Assembly (NCBI RefSeq): GCF_963674565.1
Contig: NZ_OY771430.1
Location: 5,208,001-5,272,000, forward strand
Direction: 5' to 3'
Length of the DNA: 64,000 nucleotides
Source: an uncultured Carboxylicivirga sp.
Lineage (GTDB): Bacteria > Bacteroidota > Bacteroidia > Bacteroidales > Marinilabiliaceae
In this document: piece by piece, positions 18,827 to 26,342 of the stretch
Layout: the number at the start of each line of letters is the position of its first letter
Numbering within the stretch: the stretch's first letter is position 1
Made by a program: the position numbers and the translations under genes
Notes under the pieces: model-generated
Told to the model about the DNA's origin: nothing
The model's input: only the letters and a program-made list of their open reading frames with translations
The model's database searches: none

Positions 18827-20650
18827 TTAATTTCTAATTATCCGAAAGCTTTGTTGTCCTTTAGTGGTTCTAATTTGTAAAAAATATAAACCTTCAATTA
18901 AATTGTTAAAAGGTATGTCAACCTGGGATTTTTGAATGATTTTTGAAAAAATGCAATTTCCATTAATATCATATAAATATAATGTAGCTCCATCGTCTGG
19001 AATACTAACATGAAGGATGTCATTTACAGGATTAGGATAGACTTTAGTTCCAGGTATTTCTAATACTGAATTTTTAGTTGGAACATAGGAATACAATCCA
19101 TTTATTTCTTCAGTTGACAATGCCCTTTTGTAAATTCTTATATCATCCAGACTTCCTTTAAAGTATTGCGATATGTTTGCTCCACAGCCGATTAATAAAT
19201 CTGTTGTATTAATTGTATTGCCGGTATATGTAATTGTTTGTGTAATGTCAGATTGATTATCGATATACAAAGTGATGTTTTCACCAGGTTTGTAAACTGC
19301 CACATAATGATGCCAGTTTCCATCGTTCAATTCAATCGATCCCCTGTTTTCTTTACCTCCTTCGTCATTGAAATAAAACCAACTGTATGCATCTCCGGTA
19401 TAACCGGTACCAAAACCATAAGCTCCTTTTGAACCCAGTGCAGGATTATATTTCGAAATGAAATATTTGCTGATGTTTTCAGCATCCTGTTTAAGCCAAA
19501 GAGAAACAGAGAATGGTTCGCTATTGTTAATATCTAGATGATCAGCGTCAGGAATTCTTACGTAATCGTTTATTCCATCGAAATAGAGAGCTGCATCGGT
19601 ATTTCCAAATCGATCAGTAACCGATGTTGTTTCGTTTAAAGTACCATGATGCTGATAAACGCTTTGATCATCCCCATTCGCATCAAGTGGGTAATGAGCA
19701 ATTAGGCCGTCTTCAATGGATAATGATTCTTTTATAAATGTGTTGCTTATGGCACTACTCCAAACTCCTGTTTCATCCAGAAATCGAAAATGAATATCAT
19801 GAGTGCCGGCTACAAGAGTCGTAAAATCAATAGCTTCTGATAAGGATATTAATTGTGTTGGACTAGTGGCAATTGTATATACTTCTTCAATTTTATCATC
19901 TAACCAAAATTGGTATGCTGTAATTGTATTTCCTGTCAGATTCTTGGATTCTTTTTTGTAGAAGAATTTACTATGTGTTACAGTCCAACGATTTTGATCA
20001 TCGAGAAATCGAATGTTAAAAGTATGTACACCCGTATTCATTTCACTCAAATCAAGCGCAGTGCTCAAACTAACTTCGGTATTCGATGTAATATTTGTTG
20101 TGACAACAGAAGAAAGATCATTATCAATCCAGTATTGCCATGCTTTCATACTTGCTGACTGTTCAACATCCTTCGTAAATATGAATTGACTCAACGTTGT
20201 GCTCCATTTACCTTTGCTATCCTTAAAACGGATATGAATAGTATGTAGCCCCAAATTCAATCCGGATAAATCCAGAACTGGTTCCCAAACTGTTTGCCCG
20301 ATAATCGATTGATTAACTTTATTCTCATAATTACTGTCAAACCAATATTCAACTTCAGTAAGTTCAATACCAGTTGTTTCCGTATCGAATTTAAAGAAGA
20401 ATTGAGATAAGGTAGTACTGGATAAATTGTTTTCATCAATGAATCGCAGATTAATTCGGTGCAAACCGTCAGTCAGGTCATCTGTTGCAATATTGGATGC
20501 AAGTACAAATGATTCTGATGGAGTAATATTTAATATGGTCATGCTTTCAGTTGCATCATCAAACCAATATTCCCAACCTTTGATTTTATTCTGAGCCCAA
20601 CCTGTTGAAAAGCATAATACAACCAGTAGGGCTGATATTAATTTTTTCAT
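18827..20650 (-). CDS. Secreted four-repeat / LamG protein with type IX sorting tail
   Basis: A 607-residue protein with a signal peptide (to about residue 19, GWAQ). Residues about 22-310 are four tandem repeats of 65-80 residues, each opening with a Y/F-W-F/I/L-D box (WEYWFDD, VEYWFDS, WQYWIDN, YQFWLDD) and closing with G-hydrophobic-H-x-I/F-x-x-RF-x-D (for example GLHRINLRFID, GVHTFNIRFLD). A LamG domain follows at about 320-510 (AHYPLDANGDDQS, GSLDDIRIYKRALS) and a type IX sorting tail at about 530-607 (VYPNPVNDILHVSI, GLYFLQIRTTKGQQSFRIIRN). The repeats resemble the EYFFD-type repeats of other Bacteroidota surface proteins; their function is unknown. It abuts the next gene and follows the beta-helix gene by 2 bases. 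Confidence 0.8.
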   Translation of the reverse strand: MKKLISALLVVLCFSTGWAQNKIKGWEYWFDDATESMTILNITPSESFVLASNIATDDLTDGLHRINLRFIDENNLSSTTLSQFFFKFDTETTGIELTEVEYWFDSNYENKVNQSIIGQTVWEPVLDLSGLNLGLHTIHIRFKDSKGKWSTTLSQFIFTKDVEQSASMKAWQYWIDNDLSSVVTTNITSNTEVSLSTALDLSEMNTGVHTFNIRFLDDQNRWTVTHSKFFYKKESKNLTGNTITAYQFWLDDKIEEVYTIATSPTQLISLSEAIDFTTLVAGTHDIHFRFLDETGVWSSAISNTFIKESLSIEDGLIAHYPLDANGDDQSVYQHHGTLNETTSVTDRFGNTDAALYFDGINDYVRIPDADHLDINNSEPFSVSLWLKQDAENISKYFISKYNPALGSKGAYGFGTGYTGDAYSWFYFNDEGGKENRGSIELNDGNWHHYVAVYKPGENITLYIDNQSDITQTITYTGNTINTTDLLIGCGANISQYFKGSLDDIRIYKRALSTEEINGLYSYVPTKNSVLEIPGTKVYPNPVNDILHVSIPDDGATLYLYDINGNCIFSKIIQKSQVDIPFNNLIEGLYFLQIRTTKGQQSFRIIRN

Positions 20651-20652
20651 AA

Positions 20653-21669
20653 TTATTCCTGTTGAGCATTAACCGTGATGCTGACGTTTAACAGCCCGTT
20701 TTGGTCGGTTGATGGTGCAATGGATTGTGAACTAATATGTGGATTAGTTGGAATCGCATAGTCTTTGTATGGAAATAATCCACCATAAATGCCAACTTGT
20801 GTTCCGTCATTACCAAGATATGTTTCGGGACTGTTTAAATGATAGTCCTGTTCATAGTTGAAAACTCCTTCATCATTTTGACTTACAAATAACGATGCAA
20901 TATCAATATTTTCATAATTGTTTAAAAAGGTATTTACACCCGTAAGTGCTGTTGACTTAAAAACATTGTTAGCAAATGTTGATGATTCACATGAGGATTG
21001 GATTACATTATTTACCCGTCTGAAAATATTATTGGCTATGGTTGAATTGTCAACATTAACAATTGTTCCATATGTGGATGACGTGGAGCTGTGAAGAATA
21101 ACATTGTTTAAAATGGCAATTTGATTTCCGTTTCCAATGCTTGAGCCTAGTATATTATTTGTTAAAATACAATTATTTGCATTATTTAATGATACGGAAC
21201 TGGTAATAACACATTGTTTTATTGTGTTATTCTCACAAGGAGTAGTTAAGTCTCCCTGATAACTAACCTGGTAAAGTTTACAACGAGAAATGATCACATT
21301 GTCGATTTTGTTATTATTCATAAAAATGAGACTACCTGTAATTTCAATTCCTTCAAGTTTAATATTGTCTGCGTTTTCAGAAATGTAGACAGTTCCATAA
21401 ATAATAGAACTATTAGTTGCATTGGTAGTAGAAGGGTAATGTCCTGTTCCGTAAATGGTTAATTGCTTATCTATAGCAGGAGGTGGTGTAACTCTTGTGC
21501 CGGGTAAATAAATGGTATCACCATCAATTGCACTGTCATATGCATCAATAAAAGGTGTATCACCATCAAATGCAGTTGATGTACCATTGCTCTGAAGCAT
21601 AACGAGTTGTTGCGCCGATAAATGTGTTGTAGCTATGACAACCAAAAGGGTAAGTAAAATTTGTTTCAT
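20653..21669 (-). CDS. Secreted right-handed beta-helix protein
   Basis: A 338-residue protein with a signal peptide (MKQILLTLLVVIATTHLSAQ). Residues about 60-250 show the short, Asn/Ile-rich rungs of a right-handed parallel beta-helix (NIKLEGIEITG, NVIISRCKLYQ, NCILTNNILG, STIANNIFRR, STFANNVFKS). No catalytic signature of pectate lyases is evident. It lacks its own type IX sorting tail, unlike its two operon partners. It is the first gene of the tight minus-strand operon (2-base and 0-base spacings), whose promoter must lie in the divergent region shared with the sensor kinase. Confidence 0.75.
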   Translation of the reverse strand: MKQILLTLLVVIATTHLSAQQLVMLQSNGTSTAFDGDTPFIDAYDSAIDGDTIYLPGTRVTPPPAIDKQLTIYGTGHYPSTTNATNSSIIYGTVYISENADNIKLEGIEITGSLIFMNNNKIDNVIISRCKLYQVSYQGDLTTPCENNTIKQCVITSSVSLNNANNCILTNNILGSSIGNGNQIAILNNVILHSSTSSTYGTIVNVDNSTIANNIFRRVNNVIQSSCESSTFANNVFKSTALTGVNTFLNNYENIDIASLFVSQNDEGVFNYEQDYHLNSPETYLGNDGTQVGIYGGLFPYKDYAIPTNPHISSQSIAPSTDQNGLLNVSITVNAQQE

Positions 21670-21729
21670 GACTCTGAGTTTAGAATAGTAATAAAACTAG
21701 TATGTTCTGCCAGTTTTATAGACTGAAAA

Positions 21730-21760
21730 GTAATAAGTGGTCAATTGGCGTAATAAGTGG
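21730..21760. promoter_or_regulatory. Candidate LytTR operator: direct repeat with 20-bp period
   Basis: GTAATAAGTGG occurs exactly at 21730-21740 and again at 21750-21760, one repeat every 20 bases. A partial copy (GTAATAA) lies at 21688-21694. LytTR regulators bind pairs of direct repeats about two helical turns apart, and a LytTR gene is the second gene downstream. The site is 61 bases upstream of the secreted-protein operon and 136 bases upstream of the kinase. The assignment is inference from arrangement. Confidence 0.45.
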
Positions 21761-21895
21761 AAATTCGTTTTTTCGTTATGCACCAAGCAGTAAATCTTTT
21801 GCCGTTTATTATGGCATACGACCATCTGTTATTAATCTTCATGCCGATGCAGATAATATCATTATATTGTGTCATCAAGCTTACACTCAATCTGA

Positions 21896-24817
21896 ATGAA
21901 AGTAATTGCAATAATTGTTTTATGCCTTTGGGGTCTTGTATCACTGCATGCCAAGGATAAACCATACAGAATTTATAACACACATAACGGACTGCCTCAA
22001 ATTCAGGTGACGTCAATTCATCAGGATGACTATGGATATGTTTGGGTAGGCACAAAAGCCGGATTGGCCCAGTTTAACGGTGAACATTTTCATCAATATC
22101 TTGGTAACGAGCATATTTATACTATCGATAGTGATGCTGAGGGGAATGTATTTGTAAAGGCGACTTCCGGGGTTTATAAATTTAATGGTGCAGATTTCAG
22201 TTTGGTAAAGAACATTTCTGAATCCTTTCAGGTTATGGTTTCGGATGATTGCTATTTCATCTATACCAAGGATTGGGTTGACCATTATACCAAGGATTCA
22301 ATAATTGCACAATATAAGGTAGGGGTTGATTTTCCGGTTGGAGGAGTTAAATCCGTAGTTTATGAACCAAACCATAATTTATTGTATTGCACTGATTTTA
22401 TTACCAATGATGTTTACCATATAAAGTCGAACAGGTTATTGAGAATTTATACTGCTCCTGATGGTTGGAAAGTGGATGTGGGCCGTTTATCGCATGATCT
22501 GCCGGTGATTTTATTAAACAACGGGAATGAGGTAAGATATCTGTCTTTACCAGATGGAGAGTTGCTTTTTAGGTTCAGGTACGCTGGCAATGAAATTATC
22601 AATGTTGAGGTAAAAAAGCTTCCTATTGAGTCATACTTGCTCAATTATATGTATGATTATTTTCTTTTGGATAGTGTATCAAAAACAGCAAAAGAGCTAC
22701 AGTTGGATTTTATTAAAGCTCCATATCCTGTAATTATTGATCGGGATAATCAGCTTTGGGCCGGATCAGATAATGGATTATATCAAATTTGGGATAATCC
22801 TTTTGAAGTATTTCCAGAGTCATTTATGAAGGATTTTTGGACTTTGATACAAGCTGATGATGGAAGTTTATATGGTGCCGCTTTTAAGCAAGGTTTATAT
22901 CAATTAGATATGCAGAGTAATGCTAAAAAGGAAATTATTGCCGAAGGAATCTATAATAACAAAGAAACGGATTATTATTACGGTGCTTCAAAAGATGAAA
23001 ACGGCAATTTGTACTTTCCTACCCATTATGGATTGGTGAAATACAATAAAAACCAATCCATCAAACTTAATACCGGTATTTCACTTATTACACGTTACGA
23101 TTCTGTTTCAAATAGTGTTATTCTGGGGCAGGAAAATGGCTTAGGTTTTCTGGAGGCAAGTGGAAAGATCAGATATGTAAAAGATGAGACCAAATCGATC
23201 GTTAAGTCTCACCCTTCAGCTATTGAATTTATGGGCGATTCATTGATCTGGATTGGAACAGGTAGATCGCTGTCAATTTATGATCGTAAGAAAAATATTT
23301 TTCTTAATCCCGTTGAGTTATACAAAGATGGACCTACAAATGGAGTCATCTCGTTAGCCAAAGATCATAATGGTAACATTTGGATGGGAGGAAGAGATGG
23401 ATTGTGGTTTTTGGATGCAGAAAAAAGTCGATTCAAAAAAGTACCCATAGATCATTCTGGATATATTACTGCAATTATGGCTTATTCTGATGATAAGCTT
23501 TTCGTTGGCACAACCCGTGAATTAATGGTGCTGAAATTAGATGATTTTTTAAGTAACGGGAAGTTAATAATTAAAACCTACAATTTCAGAAATGGGTTAT
23601 TGGCGCAGGAAATTGCACAAAATGGCTTTATGCGATGGAACGATAAAGTCTTATTTCCATCAACTACCAATACAACAGCAATTGATCCGTTAAAAGTTCG
23701 TTTTGATTCAGAGTCTTTTAATGTTGAAATCACTCATTGTAACAATACTCCATTATCGTATGCTGAACGCAAATTTGGGAAAGTATTATTACTTAATAGC
23801 CATGAGAATGATATGGAGTTTGATTTTGAAACAGTTGGTTTTGGATTGCCTACCCAACCGGAATATCGTTATCGTTTAAAAGGGTATAAAGAGGACTGGA
23901 GTAACTGGAGTCAGCAAGACTATGCTGTTTATAACAACATGGCTTCGGGTAAATATACTTTTGAAGTCATGGTGAAGCCTGCATTTATTAGTGGGATAGA
24001 GGATTTTAAAACAACCTCAATTAATGTTGTTGTTAAATTGCCTTTTTATAAGGAGCCCCATTTTTATAAATATGCATTTTTTGTTTTACTTCTTCTAGGA
24101 TTAATCATTGCCTATATCTCCAGATCAAGATATATGTTTAAGGTAAAGGCCATTGAGCAGGAGAGGAAAAAGCGTTATTTGGAAATTGCTTCGTTGCAGG
24201 CAAATCTTAATCCACATTTTATCTTTAACCTTTTGGCCTCAGTTCAGAACCTGGTAACACAGCATAAACCCGAACTGGCGAATCAATACATTATTAAATT
24301 TTCTCGTTTAATAAGAGCTTATATGGAAGCCACTATTAAATCATCTCAGGTGATTGATCAGTCGCAGGAAAACACTGAGATATCAATTAAAGAAGAAGTG
24401 GATTTACTAAAAATGTATATCGAGTTTGAGCAAATTAAATATCGAGCCAAAGCTTTTGATTATGAGTTGAATGTTACAGAACCTGATCTTTTAAATAAGA
24501 CCATTCCTCCAATGATTATTCAACCTTTTGTTGAAAATGCAATAAAACACGGACTCTATCCTTCTGAAAAAGATGGTAAATTACTCATTCGTATTTCAGC
24601 AGAAAAAGAAGCCCTGGTTTGTACAATTGTAGATAATGGTATTGGTCGAAAAAAGTCGGAAGAACTAAAGAAAGACTCGATTAAAGCATATGAATCGCGT
24701 GGAATTGAATTAATTCAGAAAAGAATTGATATTTTAAATGAACTGGGTTATAACATTCAGATACGTTATGAAGATCCCGAGTATGGAGGTACCATTGTTA
24801 CAATCACTTTTAACTAG
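21896..24817 (+). CDS. LytS-type sensor histidine kinase with periplasmic propeller
   Basis: A 973-residue membrane kinase. The signal peptide (about 1-19) is followed by a long periplasmic sensor of two-component-regulator propeller repeats (YGYVWVGTKAGLAQFNG, NQLWAGSDNGLYQIWDN, GNIWMGGRDGLWFLD), a Y_Y_Y domain about 640-705 (YRYRLKGYKEDWSNW), one transmembrane helix about 722-742 and a cytosolic LytS-type kinase. The phosphoacceptor motif is LNPHFIFNLLASVQN and the ATP-binding motifs are QPFVENAIKHG and DNGIGRKKS. The partner LytTR regulator starts 5 bases after the stop. The divergent secreted-protein operon is the likely target; the signal may be a glycan or other surface ligand, which the sequence does not reveal. 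Confidence 0.92.
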   Translation: MKVIAIIVLCLWGLVSLHAKDKPYRIYNTHNGLPQIQVTSIHQDDYGYVWVGTKAGLAQFNGEHFHQYLGNEHIYTIDSDAEGNVFVKATSGVYKFNGADFSLVKNISESFQVMVSDDCYFIYTKDWVDHYTKDSIIAQYKVGVDFPVGGVKSVVYEPNHNLLYCTDFITNDVYHIKSNRLLRIYTAPDGWKVDVGRLSHDLPVILLNNGNEVRYLSLPDGELLFRFRYAGNEIINVEVKKLPIESYLLNYMYDYFLLDSVSKTAKELQLDFIKAPYPVIIDRDNQLWAGSDNGLYQIWDNPFEVFPESFMKDFWTLIQADDGSLYGAAFKQGLYQLDMQSNAKKEIIAEGIYNNKETDYYYGASKDENGNLYFPTHYGLVKYNKNQSIKLNTGISLITRYDSVSNSVILGQENGLGFLEASGKIRYVKDETKSIVKSHPSAIEFMGDSLIWIGTGRSLSIYDRKKNIFLNPVELYKDGPTNGVISLAKDHNGNIWMGGRDGLWFLDAEKSRFKKVPIDHSGYITAIMAYSDDKLFVGTTRELMVLKLDDFLSNGKLIIKTYNFRNGLLAQEIAQNGFMRWNDKVLFPSTTNTTAIDPLKVRFDSESFNVEITHCNNTPLSYAERKFGKVLLLNSHENDMEFDFETVGFGLPTQPEYRYRLKGYKEDWSNWSQQDYAVYNNMASGKYTFEVMVKPAFISGIEDFKTTSINVVVKLPFYKEPHFYKYAFFVLLLLGLIIAYISRSRYMFKVKAIEQERKKRYLEIASLQANLNPHFIFNLLASVQNLVTQHKPELANQYIIKFSRLIRAYMEATIKSSQVIDQSQENTEISIKEEVDLLKMYIEFEQIKYRAKAFDYELNVTEPDLLNKTIPPMIIQPFVENAIKHGLYPSEKDGKLLIRISAEKEALVCTIVDNGIGRKKSEELKKDSIKAYESRGIELIQKRIDILNELGYNIQIRYEDPEYGGTIVTITFN

Positions 24818-24822
24818 AGGAA

Positions 24823-25650
24823 ATGGAACAGCAAGTAAATGCCTTAATTGTTGAAGATATTCAGGATACATCTGATTATATAAGTCAGCGTGTGCGCCAT
24901 TTGTTTCCACAGTTCAAACAAATCTTTCAGGCTTATGATATCAGTGAAGCATATGAATTAATTAAGCATGAGGATATTCAACTGGTTTTTCTTGATATAC
25001 AACTAACAACAGGTACTGGATTTGATTTATTAAAAAGGCTGTCGGAAGAAAACTGTATCGATTTTGAAATCATTTTTATCACGGGTGAGAGTGCCAAGGA
25101 ATATACCTTAAGAGCCATTAAGTATTCGGCCATTGATTTTTTATACAAGCCTTTGGATGATTCTGAATTAGTGCAGGCTGTGAATAAGGCATTAACAAAA
25201 ATTAGTTCACGAAACTTCAATCATCAGATTAAATTGTTACTCGAACGGGTAGGTGGTGCACAACCAATGCCCAGCAATAAAATGGCATTCCATCTTCATA
25301 GTGGTATTATTGAATTTGTGAATATTTCTGACATTGTTTATTTAAAAGCGGATGGTGTAATCTGTTATGTGTTTCTCAAAGACAATGTGCAGCTATCCGT
25401 TACGCGTAATATTGGGTTTTATAAAGAAATGTTAGTTAGCGATTATCATTTTCATGCAATCAGTAACAGTTTACTTGTTAATCAGGAATTTATTAAGAAA
25501 TACAATCATCGTGAGTTAACCATTGAATTGACTAACGGAACTGTGTTATATGCATCCAAACGTTTTGGTAAAGATTTTAAAGACCAGTTTAATAAAAAGT
25601 CAGGCATTAATCATCTGACTCAAACAATACGTCAGTTGTTTGGTAGATAG
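24823..25650 (+). CDS. LytTR-family response regulator
   Basis: A 275-residue response regulator. The receiver domain (about 1-125) has the acidic pair in LIVEDIQD, the phosphorylation site in LVFLDIQLTTGTGFDLL, the Thr/Ser-region FITGESAKE and the switch lysine in FLYKPLDD. The LytTR DNA-binding domain (about 155-260) shows IVYLKADGVICYVFL, FHAISNSLLVNQEFIKKY and LYASKRFGKDFKD. It is the partner of the upstream kinase. The direct repeat at 21730-21760 is a candidate target. Its stop lies 2 bases from the end of the convergent hypothetical gene. Confidence 0.92.
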   Translation: MEQQVNALIVEDIQDTSDYISQRVRHLFPQFKQIFQAYDISEAYELIKHEDIQLVFLDIQLTTGTGFDLLKRLSEENCIDFEIIFITGESAKEYTLRAIKYSAIDFLYKPLDDSELVQAVNKALTKISSRNFNHQIKLLLERVGGAQPMPSNKMAFHLHSGIIEFVNISDIVYLKADGVICYVFLKDNVQLSVTRNIGFYKEMLVSDYHFHAISNSLLVNQEFIKKYNHRELTIELTNGTVLYASKRFGKDFKDQFNKKSGINHLTQTIRQLFGR

Positions 25651-25652
25651 AC

Positions 25653-26123
25653 TTATTTTAATGCGGGAAAGCTTGCCATGTAGTTAATATGATGCCATTG
25701 CAAGTTGACTGTCAGTAACTGATTGCTTAATTCAGTTATTTCTGAAACTTGTGGAAATTTAGTAGAAATGATTTCCTTAATTTGTTCAAACACCTTTTTG
25801 CTTAAAGTATTTTTAATGATGTATTCGTATTTGAAAATATAAGATTGCAGAGCCTTAATTTCATCATTTATGCGATAAAAAGGAGAAGATTCATTTTTAT
25901 CAAGTACGGAGCTGATAATACTTAATACTGTTAAAGCATAAGTTTCAGTTAATGTTGGCAATCCGATTGGTAGAACTGGATGTTTACTATCTGCAGTTAT
26001 GGTGTGATGTACAGATTGTTTGAAGTATGCTATGAAATCGTGTCTAAAAGCGTCTTCTCTTCGGAAGTCTTCCTGAAGCTGATCTATATGTCTTTCTGCA
26101 TTGTATCTATCTAAAAACATCAT
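25653..26123 (-). CDS. Hypothetical protein, 156 residues
   Basis: I do not recognise this family. The protein is mostly helical and soluble, with an acidic and basic N-terminus (RYNAERHIDQLQEDFRREDAF) and no signal peptide, metal-binding cluster or transmembrane segment. It is convergent with the LytTR regulator gene with only 2 bases between the coding regions. Codon use and A/T content look like the surroundings. A real gene is likely because a 156-codon frame fills the gap exactly and starts with paired ATG codons (26121-26123 and 26118-26120). Confidence 0.6.
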   Translation of the reverse strand: MMFLDRYNAERHIDQLQEDFRREDAFRHDFIAYFKQSVHHTITADSKHPVLPIGLPTLTETYALTVLSIISSVLDKNESSPFYRINDEIKALQSYIFKYEYIIKNTLSKKVFEQIKEIISTKFPQVSEITELSNQLLTVNLQWHHINYMASFPALK

Positions 26124-26258
26124 AGCACTCTCTTTTAGATATTAACACTAAACATATTGGGAAAGTTTAATTTTGGAGTAATTAAATTTAATGAATTGAA
26201 GAAGCCAACGATAATCAGTAACTCTTTTATTTTTGGAAAAGTTACTTGATAAATGAAA

Positions 26259-26292
26259 GAAAAAGGGACTGATAATTTAATATCAATCCCTT
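26259..26292 (-). terminator. Terminator after the GH3 gene
   Basis: On the minus strand AAGGGATTGATA and TATCAGTCCCTT form a 12-bp stem (one G-T pair) with a 6-base loop and a T run, about 50 bases past the stop. Confidence 0.75.
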
Positions 26293-26342
26293 ATTTGGTT
26301 TGTGAATTCTAATGATTCAATTCAGATGTTTTAATGGTATCA

